From positions 1 to 64,000 of the forward strand of contig CACZBK010000003.1 in NCBI GenBank assembly GCA_902779395.1: DNA of 64,000 nucleotides. The letters are read 5' to 3'. Each line of letters begins with the position of its first letter. Positions within the stretch are counted from its first letter, which is position 1. The position numbers and the translations under genes were made by a program. Positions 23,823 to 33,266 of the stretch are shown piece by piece. The notes beneath the pieces are model-generated. The model was not told the DNA's origin, ran no database searches, and worked only from the letters and a program-made list of their open reading frames with translations. This DNA comes from an uncultured Lachnospiraceae bacterium (GTDB lineage: Bacteria; Bacillota; Clostridia; Lachnospirales; Lachnospiraceae).

Positions 23823-24530
23823 ATGGCTTTACTTGATGTGAAAGATCTGTCTTTAGGATATGATTCGCATACAATAATAGAAGGCCTTACTTTCTCCGTT
23901 AATGCCGGCGATTATCTTTGTATCGTCGGCGAAAACGGAGCCGGGAAGAGCACTCTCATGAAAACCATCCTTAATCTGAGAGAACCGTACGGTGGACGGA
24001 TCATCCTGGGAGAAGGATTAAAGCGCAGTGAGTTTGGCTATCTTCCGCAGCAGACTATAGTGCAGAAGGATTTTCCCGCGTCTGTTTATGAGATAGTTCT
24101 TTCGGGGAACCAGGGACATTGCGGCTGGCGGCCTTTTTACAATGCGGAAGATAAGAAGAGAACTCTTGAAGCTATGGAGCGGCTGCAGATCACGGATCTG
24201 AGTAAACGATGCTACAGGGAACTTTCGGGCGGACAGCAGCAGAGAGTGCTTCTGGCAAGGGCGCTTTGTGCAACAAAGAAGCTGCTTCTTCTGGATGAGC
24301 CTGTATCCGGGCTCGATCCCAAGGTGACCGTGGAGATGTATGAACTGATCGAAAGTCTTAATAAGGATGGGATCACGATGATCATGGTAACCCATGATAT
24401 ACACGCTGCGTTATCTTATGCCAGTCATATACTTCATATCGGCAGCGATATCTTTTTCGGAACACGGGATGAGTATGTCGACAGCGAAGAGGGACGGTAT
24501 TTTATTAATAAGAAGGGAGAAAAGTCATGA
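23823..24530 (+). CDS. znuC: zinc ABC transporter ATP-binding protein
   Basis: The 235-residue ATPase has Walker [10 protein letters not shown] (about 37-45), the signature ELSGGQQQRVLLARAL, Walker B KLLLLDEPVSGLD and the switch His in MVTHDIH. It begins three bases after the substrate-binding gene and overlaps the permease by four bases, so the three are co-translated. Family and context point to zinc uptake; manganese is an alternative. Confidence 0.94.
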   Translation: MALLDVKDLSLGYDSHTIIEGLTFSVNAGDYLCIVGENGAGKSTLMKTILNLREPYGGRIILGEGLKRSEFGYLPQQTIVQKDFPASVYEIVLSGNQGHCGWRPFYNAEDKKRTLEAMERLQITDLSKRCYRELSGGQQQRVLLARALCATKKLLLLDEPVSGLDPKVTVEMYELIESLNKDGITMIMVTHDIHAALSYASHILHIGSDIFFGTRDEYVDSEEGRYFINKKGEKS

Positions 24531-25399
24531 TCGATAAGCTTTTATTGTATCTGCAGATCCCTTTTGTAATATATGCCCTTATAGTCGGCGTGCTGGTCGC
24601 GCTGTGTTCGTCTTTACTGGGGGTGACACTGGTATTAAAGCGATTTTCATACATAGGCGACGGGCTTTCTCATGTAGCGTTCGGGACCATGGCGATCGCA
24701 TCGGCGCTTAAAGTGGCAGCCGAAAACACACCGGTCGCATCTGCGCTTTCAGCTACGGGAGACATGATACTGGTAATGCCGCTCACCATACTGTGTGCGG
24801 TGCTTTTGCTGAAGACAGGTCAGAATACTGCTGTAAAGGGAGACGCAGCCATAGCGATGCTTTCGGTTGGAGCATTGAGTTTCGGATACCTGATCATGAA
24901 TATTTTTCCTACATCGGGTAATCTCAGCGGGGATGTATGTTCCACGCTTTTTGGATCAACATCGATACTGACGCTGCTGCCTGCAGACCTGATAGTATGC
25001 GTAATATTATCGATCATAGTGATCGTGGTATTTGTATTCTTTTATAATAAGATATTTGCAGTGACTTTTGATGAAGATTTTGCGAAAGCGATCGGAACAC
25101 AGGCGGGTGTATATAATCTTATAATAGCCATAGTTACTGCTGTGATAATAGTTCTGGCTATGGATCTGGTAGGTACGTTATTGATATCCGCGCTGGTGAT
25201 CTTTCCGGCTATCTCGGCTATGCGCCTGTTTAAGAGTTACAGGGCTGTGACTGTATGTTCGGTGGTATTATCAGTATTCTGCGCTTTGGCAGGGATCATC
25301 ATATCCATACTTGCCGGTACACCTGTCGGCTCAACAATAGTGGCGGCTGATGTTGCGGCATTCGGGATATGCTGGATCATAGGTAAGTTCAGGAGATGA
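24527..25399 (+). CDS. znuB: zinc ABC transporter permease
   Basis: The 290-residue protein has seven to eight membrane helices and the ABC-3 family features: SLLGVTLVLKRFSYIGDGLSHVAFG near the start and the DLVGTLLISALVIFPAISAM segment near 200. It is the membrane channel partner of the preceding ATPase. Its stop is followed at once by the next gene. Confidence 0.94.
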   Translation: MIDKLLLYLQIPFVIYALIVGVLVALCSSLLGVTLVLKRFSYIGDGLSHVAFGTMAIASALKVAAENTPVASALSATGDMILVMPLTILCAVLLLKTGQNTAVKGDAAIAMLSVGALSFGYLIMNIFPTSGNLSGDVCSTLFGSTSILTLLPADLIVCVILSIIVIVVFVFFYNKIFAVTFDEDFAKAIGTQAGVYNLIIAIVTAVIIVLAMDLVGTLLISALVIFPAISAMRLFKSYRAVTVCSVVLSVFCALAGIIISILAGTPVGSTIVAADVAAFGICWIIGKFRR

Positions 25400-25400
25400 T

Positions 25401-26003
25401 ATGATAATGAAAAGAAAGATATTTATAACCGCTTTGGTTTTTATGACACTTATACCGGCATGTTCGGGTGATAAAGGCACAGCGTCGCGGACCGCCGGAA
25501 ATACTCAGACGGTGAATGATATTCTGGAGCAGGGCCTTGCCGATGCCGGGAAGCAGTCTGTAACCATATCCACACCCGATCCGACATCAACACCTACACC
25601 CATACCCACACCGACGGCTGCGGATACTGAAGAAGAAAAGGAAGAGGAAGAAGTTGTTTTAAGTACTACAGAAGGAATAGATGTAGATCTTACACAGCTT
25701 TCTTCGACACTGGTTTATTCCGAGGTGTATAATATGATGTATATGCCGGAGGATTATATCGGTAAAGTTATAAAAATGGAAGGAGCCTGCTCCTTTTATC
25801 ATGATGATATCACTGGAAATGAATATTATTCCTGTATAATACAGGATGCTACAGCTTGCTGTGCGCAGGGGATCGAATTTGTGCCTGTTAATCCGGAGGT
25901 GGTACCGGGTGAAGGCGGAGATGTCACGGTTGTAGGTGTCTTTGATACATACATGGAAGGTGATTATATGTATTGTACGCTGCGAAATGCTACTGTTCTA
26001 TGA
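25401..26003 (+). CDS. lipoprotein at the end of the zinc importer genes
   Basis: The 200-residue product has a signal peptide with lipobox IPAC and a Thr/Pro linker (TPTPIPTPT). A C-terminal domain of about 100 residues follows, with DYIGKVIKMEGACSFY and YYSCIIQDATACCAQGIEF. It resembles OB-fold-like domains seen beside metal importers, with three cysteines (SC, ACC). Being one base after znuB and lipid-anchored, it probably helps capture or sense the metal outside the membrane. The function is inferred from position only. Confidence 0.7.
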   Translation: MIMKRKIFITALVFMTLIPACSGDKGTASRTAGNTQTVNDILEQGLADAGKQSVTISTPDPTSTPTPIPTPTAADTEEEKEEEEVVLSTTEGIDVDLTQLSSTLVYSEVYNMMYMPEDYIGKVIKMEGACSFYHDDITGNEYYSCIIQDATACCAQGIEFVPVNPEVVPGEGGDVTVVGVFDTYMEGDYMYCTLRNATVL

Positions 26004-26042
26004 TCTGACAAAAAAGCAGCGCAGTTCGTTTGCGGAGGAAAA

Positions 26043-28925
26043 ATGAAAGAGCATAAGCTTCCGAAATACGTCTGGGGAGAGCTCACGTCTCACAACATTA
26101 AGGAAGGGGATGTGCTTTGCACAAGTCCCGTAGATCTGTCTTTTGAATGTGAATATATTTCCGGTTTCGTATTCCTTACAGAAAAAATAATAGGTGCTTA
26201 CACCGAAAAGCTTCCTGCTGATCACATCCGTTATTTCAGGGGGACCAAAACCCAGGACCTGAAGGATGCTGAACAGGGGAGCGATACAGATATACGTCTG
26301 TTTGACATAAAAAAGACGGAGAATGTCCGCCTTGAACGTCATATAGGCTCCAATATCCTGTGCGCCGAATATGACGGTGAAAAGATAGAGATAGCAGCTC
26401 TTACCAATACCAATGCAGAGTCCATGTTCTTTTTTATCAGGCAGTTTAAGAATGTAAAAAAAGGTCTGAGCGTGGATGAGGAGATGATACAAAAGGAAGA
26501 GGAAGAAGAGGAATCTCTGTATTGCCCGATATGCGGTACCATGTATCCCGATCCGGAAAAGAAGCTGTGTCCCAAATGTACCAACAAGCGGACGATCTTC
26601 GGAAGGACATTAAAATATTTCTTCAGATATAAAGCTTCGATCGCATTGTTGTTTTTATGTTATTTGATCTCTTCTGTTATAAGCATTGCATGGCCGTATC
26701 TTTCGGGTAAGATGCTGTATGACCGGGTGCTGGCAAAAGATCCTGAATTTCTTGCCAGGTACGGACTGGGAGGACAGTTTACACTGGCCCTGATCCTGCT
26801 GGTCGTAATGATGTTCGGATGCAGGCTTATCTCACATCTTACAAGTGCTGTTCAGATGGCTGTAATGGCTAAGGTTGCCACATCAACTGTCCGTGATATC
26901 AAGACTGATATCTTTTCCGCGATGAGCAGACTGTCACTTAATTTCTTTACCAGCAAACAGACCGGTGGTCTGATGACACGTGTTGTGAGCGATGCAGATC
27001 GAGTAACTGAATTCTTCATAGATGGTCTTCCTTCCGTATTTATCCAGGGGATGACGATAATCGCAACCTTTGTGGTAATGTACCGCCTGAACTGGCAGAT
27101 GGCTCTTATTGCATGTATACTCCTTCCGCTTCTGGTATTCATGACTGTCAAGCTCCGTCCCGGACTATGGACGCTTTCGGGCAGAAGGCACCGTGCGGAA
27201 AAAGGTGTTACAGGCAAGGCAAACGATAATCTGACAGGGGCACGTGTTGTCAAGGCGTTCGGGCAGCAGGAGGCAGAGATAGAGCGTTTTGAAAGGCCCA
27301 ACAAAAACCTTCGTGAAGCCGAAGTCAATATAGTTAAGCTCAGAAATCAGTTTTCCATTTTATATAATATGGTGCAGGAGGTATCCAGCATCTGGATATG
27401 GATCATAGGAGTATTTTTTGTCCTGAAGACGGAGCAGATGGAACTGGGGGTTTTGCTGACCTTTGTAGGTTATGTGGGGCAGCTGAACGGTCCTATGAAT
27501 TTCTTTTCAAGGGTATTCCGCATGTGGTCGGACAGTATCAATTCCGCGCAGAGGCTTTTTGAGATAATCGATTCCATACCGGATGTTAAAGAGAGTGAGC
27601 ATCCCGTACATATGAAGGCGCCCAGGGGAGAGATCGAACTGGATAACGTGACTTTTGGGTATTCGATCAGCAAACCTGTACTTAAGAATATCACATTAAA
27701 AGTCAGAGAAGGGGAATTGCTGGGGATAGTCGGACGTTCGGGCGCGGGAAAGTCTACACTGGTTAATGTTATCTCAAGACTTTATGATATTCAGGAAGGA
27801 AGCATTAAGATCGACGGAGTTGATGTAAAAGATCTTGCGCTTTCGGATCTTCGTCGTAATGTGGCCATGGTATCCCAGGATACATATATTTTCATGGGAA
27901 GCGTGGCGATGAACATCGCCTATGGAAGAGAAGAAGCTAAAAGGGCGGACATCATACGTGCAGCCAAGATGGCAAGTGCTCATGATTTTATATCAAAAAT
28001 GCCGGATGGTTATGATACGGTAGTCGGAGCCTCGGGAAAGGATCTCTCCGGCGGTGAGAAACAGCGGCTTTCAATTGCAAGGGCAATACTTGCCGATCCT
28101 AAGATACTGATACTTGATGAGGCCACCGCAAGCGTTGATACGGAGACGGAAAAGGCGATCCAGAATTCACTTAAATTCCTTGTAAAAGGGCGAACGACGT
28201 TGTCTATAGCACACAGGCTGTCCACCCTGAGGGATGCCGACAGGCTGATAGTCATAGAAAAGGGACGGATCGCCGAAGAAGGTACGGCAGCAGAACTGGA
28301 TAAGATAGAAGACGGTATTTATCATAAACTGTGCAGGTTACAGGTAAGAAAAAGTGATTGGGACAGAGAGGTGATGGAAATGGTACAGACGGCTGAAAAT
28401 GATATCAACTATTATGAAAAAGAAGCGGAGGAGATGACCAGGCTCTACATGATAACCCCTGAAGATAAGTTTGAACGTACCGAAGGCGGGTTTGTAGATC
28501 TTACCAGCGGGGGCAGGCTTTACAGAAGCGTAAAAGTCGTAAGACTCTTTCCGTTCACGGACGCGGATAAGTATATCTCGATAAGAGAAGGGGATGAGAA
28601 GGCCAGGGAGATAGGTATAATCGAAGATCTGGATTCCATGCCCGAAGAGACGGTAAAGATACTCAGGGAACAGCTGGATCTTAATTATTTCACACCGGTA
28701 ATAAAGAAGATATACAGCATAAAGGATGAATTCGGCTTTGCTTATTTTCATGTGCTCACGGATAAGGGAGAGTGCAAGTTTGCCATAAATATGGCGTCAA
28801 ATGCTGTGACCAAGCTTTCTGATGACAGGCTCATAATAGCAGATCTTGATGAAAACCGTTTTGAGATACGTGACGTAAATGCTCTTACCATGAAGGAACG
28901 CCGTAAACTGGATATGTTCCTGTAG
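26043..28925 (+). CDS. ABC exporter half with zinc ribbon and C-terminal DUF1854
   Basis: The 960-residue protein has five parts. An N-terminal beta-rich domain (about 1-140) resembles a PH/GRAM-like fold. A four-cysteine zinc ribbon has Cys161, 164, 176 and 179 (CPICGTMY...LCPKC). A six-helix exporter domain spans about 190-500. The nucleotide-binding domain has Walker A GRSGAGKST (564-572), signature LSGGE (668-672) and LILDEATASVD. A C-terminal DUF1854 domain spans about 797-960. It starts 39 bases after the zinc lipoprotein and pairs with the next gene as a heterodimer. DUF1854 exporters have been linked to cyanophycin metabolism in some bacteria, but no such gene is here. The substrate is unknown. 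Confidence 0.85.
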   Translation: MKEHKLPKYVWGELTSHNIKEGDVLCTSPVDLSFECEYISGFVFLTEKIIGAYTEKLPADHIRYFRGTKTQDLKDAEQGSDTDIRLFDIKKTENVRLERHIGSNILCAEYDGEKIEIAALTNTNAESMFFFIRQFKNVKKGLSVDEEMIQKEEEEEESLYCPICGTMYPDPEKKLCPKCTNKRTIFGRTLKYFFRYKASIALLFLCYLISSVISIAWPYLSGKMLYDRVLAKDPEFLARYGLGGQFTLALILLVVMMFGCRLISHLTSAVQMAVMAKVATSTVRDIKTDIFSAMSRLSLNFFTSKQTGGLMTRVVSDADRVTEFFIDGLPSVFIQGMTIIATFVVMYRLNWQMALIACILLPLLVFMTVKLRPGLWTLSGRRHRAEKGVTGKANDNLTGARVVKAFGQQEAEIERFERPNKNLREAEVNIVKLRNQFSILYNMVQEVSSIWIWIIGVFFVLKTEQMELGVLLTFVGYVGQLNGPMNFFSRVFRMWSDSINSAQRLFEIIDSIPDVKESEHPVHMKAPRGEIELDNVTFGYSISKPVLKNITLKVREGELLGIVGRSGAGKSTLVNVISRLYDIQEGSIKIDGVDVKDLALSDLRRNVAMVSQDTYIFMGSVAMNIAYGREEAKRADIIRAAKMASAHDFISKMPDGYDTVVGASGKDLSGGEKQRLSIARAILADPKILILDEATASVDTETEKAIQNSLKFLVKGRTTLSIAHRLSTLRDADRLIVIEKGRIAEEGTAAELDKIEDGIYHKLCRLQVRKSDWDREVMEMVQTAENDINYYEKEAEEMTRLYMITPEDKFERTEGGFVDLTSGGRLYRSVKVVRLFPFTDADKYISIREGDEKAREIGIIEDLDSMPEETVKILREQLDLNYFTPVIKKIYSIKDEFGFAYFHVLTDKGECKFAINMASNAVTKLSDDRLIIADLDENRFEIRDVNALTMKERRKLDMFL

Positions 28926-28941
28926 ATCAGGGGAAAACAAA

Positions 28942-31110
28942 ATGATATTAAAATATACCATACCACAAAGAGTAAATGATCTCATCACCCTTAGAGAAGA
29001 TGAGCGGATATACTATGCCGTTCCTTTTGATATAAGCAGGGAGGCGGCATTTACTGATGATTCATATCTTGTGGTCACCACACAGAGAGTGCTCGTTTTC
29101 ACACAGGGGGAGCCCGGCGAAGCTTATGAAATAAAAGATATCAGTGCTGCGAGAGCCGTACCCCGTGTGGGAGGCGGTCTTCTTACCGTTACGTTTAAAG
29201 GAGAGGAAAGGATACTAGTACATTATTCGGCTAAACATCTTAGCCGCTATGCTTATATTGCCAGAGGTATTAATATCCTGGTATCGGGCCGCTTTGAGGA
29301 AGTGGAGAGCAGGGAATATGAGAAGATGTGTCCGATATGCGGCCGTGTCATACCGGGAACGAAGAACTGTCCCAAGTGTTCAAAAGAGGGAGGCTTTATT
29401 AAAGCGTTCACACGCATGGCAAAGCCCTATAAAAAGGATTTCTTCGGGATCTTTATTCTTATGATACTGGCGGCGGTTACCACTCTCTTAAATCCGGAGA
29501 TACAGAAACATCTGATAAATGATGTGCTTAAAGGAAACGGAGGTATGAAAAAGGCTTTAGTCTTTTTAATGATGATGTTTTCTTTGAGTATCGGTATAGT
29601 GATCGTAAATGTGTTGAAGAGCAATGCTTCGGCAAAGCTGGGAGCGAAGATATCTGCGGATCTCAGGTCAAAGCTCTTCAGAAAATACCAGGAGCTGCCT
29701 ATCAGTTTTATAAATGACAGACGTCCGGGTGAACTTTTAAATCGTATAACCAATGATACTATGTATATACGTATGTTTATGGAAGATGTGTTCTGCAATC
29801 TTTTTGCGGTGCTGTTCATCTTTATATGGGATGTGATATTTATGATGGCACTGAACCTGAAGCTTTCGCTGATCACCTTTGCTTTTATTCCTGTAGCAGT
29901 TTTTCTTACGGTAGCCTTCAGAAAGACCGTCAGCAGGATCTTCAGACTGCAGTTTCGAAAAAATGACGATGTGGCGAGTGACCTTCAGGATGTTCTGTCC
30001 GGAATGCGTGTTGTAAAGACATACGGAAAAGAAAAAGAAGAGTCTGAAAAGTTCAAAAGACTTTCTGCCGAATATGCACGTATAAACAGAAGAAATGAAA
30101 CCTTCTGGGCATATTTTTCGCCTTTGCTCCAGCTGGTGATGGGGCTGGGGGTACTGGCAGTGGTCCTGTTCGGCGGTATGGATGTTTTGGGAGATAAGAT
30201 GAGTGCAGGCGAGCTTTATCAGTTTATCACCTATACATCACTTCTGTTCCAGTATATATCATGGATGAACCGTCTGCCGCTCCAGCTGGCACAGCTGTCA
30301 GCGTGTCTGGACCGTGTAAATGACATACTTGGACAGGATGTTGAGAAAGAGGATGAAAGTATCGTACAGGATATGGATATCAAGGGAGAGATAACTTTTG
30401 ATCATGCCACCTTCGGATATAAATCCTATCAGCCTATACTTGAAGATCTTTCCGTTACGGTAAAACCCGGTGAGATGATAGGTATTGTCGGGGCTTCCGG
30501 AGCGGGTAAATCAACACTTATCAATCTGCTTATGGGACTTTATGATGTTGATGACGGAAGGATACTTATAGACGGCCGTGACAAAAAGACGATACGAAGC
30601 AGTTCTTACCATTCACAGATAGGTGTAGTATTGCAGGAGACATTCCTTTTTTCAGGGACCATACTTGACAACATACGTTTTTCAAAACCCGACGCCACTT
30701 ATGAAGAGGTCATAAGGGCAGCAAAGATGGCGAATGCTCACGATTTTATCAGCGACACGCCAAACGGATATAATACCTATGTAGGGGAAAAAGGCTATTC
30801 CTTATCCGGCGGAGAAAGACAGCGTATAGCCATAGCAAGGGCTATACTTACCGATCCAAGGCTTTTGATCCTTGACGAGGCAACCGCAAGCCTGGATACA
30901 GAGAGCGAGTTCATGATACAGAAGGCGCTTAACCGTCTGACCGGTGGAAAGACTACTTTTGCCATAGCGCACAGGCTCTCGACACTTAAGAATGCAGACC
31001 GTATAATGGTCATTGATAAAAGGCATATAGCCGAGATGGGGTCTCATGAGGAGCTCCTGGCGAAAAAAGGAATATATTATAATCTTCAGATGGCTCAGAA
31101 CAGTCATTGA
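28942..31110 (+). CDS. ABC exporter half with zinc ribbon, partner of the preceding gene
   Basis: The 722-residue protein repeats the architecture without DUF1854. An N-terminal beta domain (about 1-120: ERIYYAVPFDISREAAFTDD, VVTTQRVLVF) is followed by a zinc ribbon with Cys130, 133, 143 and 146, and a six-helix domain (about 160-470). The nucleotide-binding domain has GASGAGKST, YSLSGGERQRIAIARAIL, LLILDEATASLD and the IAHRLST switch. All catalytic motifs look intact in both halves. It starts 16 bases after its partner. The N-terminal domain carries a TTQRVL motif of the kind seen in PH-like YdbT/GRAM domains; this is a loose resemblance. Confidence 0.87.
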   Translation: MILKYTIPQRVNDLITLREDERIYYAVPFDISREAAFTDDSYLVVTTQRVLVFTQGEPGEAYEIKDISAARAVPRVGGGLLTVTFKGEERILVHYSAKHLSRYAYIARGINILVSGRFEEVESREYEKMCPICGRVIPGTKNCPKCSKEGGFIKAFTRMAKPYKKDFFGIFILMILAAVTTLLNPEIQKHLINDVLKGNGGMKKALVFLMMMFSLSIGIVIVNVLKSNASAKLGAKISADLRSKLFRKYQELPISFINDRRPGELLNRITNDTMYIRMFMEDVFCNLFAVLFIFIWDVIFMMALNLKLSLITFAFIPVAVFLTVAFRKTVSRIFRLQFRKNDDVASDLQDVLSGMRVVKTYGKEKEESEKFKRLSAEYARINRRNETFWAYFSPLLQLVMGLGVLAVVLFGGMDVLGDKMSAGELYQFITYTSLLFQYISWMNRLPLQLAQLSACLDRVNDILGQDVEKEDESIVQDMDIKGEITFDHATFGYKSYQPILEDLSVTVKPGEMIGIVGASGAGKSTLINLLMGLYDVDDGRILIDGRDKKTIRSSSYHSQIGVVLQETFLFSGTILDNIRFSKPDATYEEVIRAAKMANAHDFISDTPNGYNTYVGEKGYSLSGGERQRIAIARAILTDPRLLILDEATASLDTESEFMIQKALNRLTGGKTTFAIAHRLSTLKNADRIMVIDKRHIAEMGSHEELLAKKGIYYNLQMAQNSH

Positions 31111-31168
31111 TGAAGATCATTTTGATCGGAATATTTACATATCGTGCCTGATGTGATAGTGTGGGATT

Positions 31169-33199
31169 ATGAAAAAGCAGGATAAAAAAAGTACAAAACC
31201 CATGAAAAGATCCGCGTTCCGAAACGGCAGCGTAGGTCTTATCGTAAATGTTATCCTGACGGCTTTTATAATGGTAGCTGTCTTTATACTTCTGCTGGTT
31301 TCCCGAAGGGATAAAGAAGACAGAGTAGATGTACCGGCTGTCGTAAAGGCAGGTGAAGACGGCTTCGATGACAGCGGAGCATGTAAGTTTAACCAGTTTA
31401 CTTGGTCATCGGACGAAGGGAGAGAAGATCCGGGCAAGCTGGTGGGAGCCCGCCTGGGGAGTGTGATCTCCGTATTCGGAATGAGTGCGGGCAGGGATGT
31501 TGATTCGGTAATAGGATCAAAAGAGATCACTGAGGAATTCGCTCTTTCATCAGGGAGCGGTACTCTGTATGTAACGGCTATAAACGTCTGTGCGGATCCT
31601 GTCAGATTAAACGACTGCTATATCTGTGCGGTAAGGTTTACTCCGGATGCGGGAGTATATGGTCTGGCAAAAAATATGACCTGCGGCATCAGGGAACTGG
31701 GTGAGATACGCAGCTATTATTCCGAACATAATCTGTTTCTGGAGACAGATGCATCACTTCTGTATAAAACGAATGATGAAAACATCAGTTTTACATACGC
31801 GGAAACTGAGTCCGGACGTGTTACCCGGCCGGTATTTCCGGGGATAAATGAAGTGGATGGCATCTTTAGTTTTGAGGATGGTATACTTGACAGTTACCGT
31901 GTGGAGGCACCGGAGCTGCTTTATTACGCTCTGAGAAACAATGTCAGCCAGTATGATCTGGAGCAGATGAGCGCTGCTGAACTTGAAGCCGTAAAAAAAC
32001 AGCGGGATCATTATCTGGATGAGCTTCGGGAAGCCTTTGATGCTGCGGGTGTGGAAGTTGATATCGATGATGAGACCGGCACCATAGCAATGAAGAGTGA
32101 TGTGCTCTTTGATTTTGATTCTTATGTGGTCAGACCGGATTCAAAGGAATATATAAATGACTTTATCAATGCATATGCATCTGTGCTTCTGAGGGATGAT
32201 ATCATCTCGTCCATCCATGCTCTTCGTTTTGAGGGACATACGGATACAAGAGGAACGCATGAATATAATAAGAAGCTGTCGCTAAAACGTGCTCAGAGTG
32301 TGCTGGATTACTGCATTAAGGAAAGCAGTTTAAGTGATGAGCAGCGAAGTGATGTTTCGGCTCTGGCCGAGACTGTGGGTTATTCATATGATTATCCCGT
32401 ATACAGGGATAACGGAACGGTAGATATGGACGCATCCCGTCGTGTGGAGATCAATTTTGTGATAGGGACCAGGTATTCCACATACGGCCCTGACAGGGAG
32501 GAAAGACCGGACGATAAAGAAGGTGATCTTTCCTCAGCTTCGGAAAATGTGCTGAGAGGGGTTAGCTGCAATCCCGATCAGTGGACGGTAGCGGGCCTCA
32601 GCGATACATTTTCGGATGATCCACAAAAGAGGCTGTATGAGCTTTTGAATGCGGATACAATGTGCATACTTGCAGGCCAGAAGACAAGGATCAGCCCCTC
32701 CGGAGACGGACAGATAAAAAGGATGACTCTGTCAGATCCGGGGATAGGAAGGATCTCTTCGGAAAATGATATATATTATTTTGAGGCTAAAAAAGCCGGT
32801 ACGACAAAGGTGGAGGCGAAGATAGAGGGAGGATATACAGACGGCTCCGATCTGAAAGCTTATGTTACCATGCATGTGCTTGAACCATCCGATGATCTTC
32901 CGCTCAAGCTCATACCGGATAAAAGCAGTTTTAAAAGAGGAGATAATGTGAAGTTTTCCGTGAAAGGAGCTTTTGACGGTGATGTGTGGGCCTTTGCATA
33001 TTACACAGGGCTGCGTAACGGAAAGCTTTCATCAGGCGGATATGGGAAGGGAGCAGACTGGATAGATGGGACCACATTATCCATAGATCTGACACAGCCG
33101 GCATCTGCAGCCGATAAGGCTGAGCTTACCGTGATCCTTACTCCGGCATATGATCCGGATACAATACTGGGGTATTACCGTTGTACCGTAAGGAAATAA
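31169..33199 (+). CDS. membrane-anchored OmpA/MotB-domain protein
   Basis: The 676-residue protein has a basic N-terminus, one membrane helix (about 25-45, VILTAFIMVAVFILLL) and a DUF4352-like beta domain (about 85-180). A helical stretch rich in Glu/Lys precedes an OmpA-type peptidoglycan-binding domain (about 305-425: DVLFDFDSYVVRP, LRFEGHTDTRGTHEYNKKLS, RRVEINF). Two Ig-like C-terminal domains follow (about 470-676). The DxxxxNxxLSxxRA peptidoglycan contact pattern is present in variant form (EYNKKLSLKRAQ). It lies 58 bases after the exporter pair. An OmpA domain on the outside of a monoderm membrane is uncommon and suggests a wall-tethering role. Confidence 0.8.
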   Translation: MKKQDKKSTKPMKRSAFRNGSVGLIVNVILTAFIMVAVFILLLVSRRDKEDRVDVPAVVKAGEDGFDDSGACKFNQFTWSSDEGREDPGKLVGARLGSVISVFGMSAGRDVDSVIGSKEITEEFALSSGSGTLYVTAINVCADPVRLNDCYICAVRFTPDAGVYGLAKNMTCGIRELGEIRSYYSEHNLFLETDASLLYKTNDENISFTYAETESGRVTRPVFPGINEVDGIFSFEDGILDSYRVEAPELLYYALRNNVSQYDLEQMSAAELEAVKKQRDHYLDELREAFDAAGVEVDIDDETGTIAMKSDVLFDFDSYVVRPDSKEYINDFINAYASVLLRDDIISSIHALRFEGHTDTRGTHEYNKKLSLKRAQSVLDYCIKESSLSDEQRSDVSALAETVGYSYDYPVYRDNGTVDMDASRRVEINFVIGTRYSTYGPDREERPDDKEGDLSSASENVLRGVSCNPDQWTVAGLSDTFSDDPQKRLYELLNADTMCILAGQKTRISPSGDGQIKRMTLSDPGIGRISSENDIYYFEAKKAGTTKVEAKIEGGYTDGSDLKAYVTMHVLEPSDDLPLKLIPDKSSFKRGDNVKFSVKGAFDGDVWAFAYYTGLRNGKLSSGGYGKGADWIDGTTLSIDLTQPASAADKAELTVILTPAYDPDTILGYYRCTVRK

Positions 33200-33232
33200 A
33201 AAACTCCTTTGTTTTCGGCAAAGGAGTTTTTT
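33198..33232. terminator. bidirectional terminator
   Basis: AAACTCCTTTG (33201-33211) pairs perfectly with CAAAGGAGTTT (33219-33229); A-run before and T-run after. It serves the OmpA-domain gene on the plus strand and the aldo/keto reductase on the minus strand. Confidence 0.92.
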
Positions 33233-33266
33233 GATCTGTAATGTTAAAAATGTAAGGAGAGCTGTC

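Noticed and set aside
25560-25625. ACACC/CCCAC repeats in the small lipoprotein gene
   Set aside because: They encode a Thr/Pro spacer (TPTPIPTPT) between the lipid anchor and the domain, the same type as in the lipoprotein at 20616.
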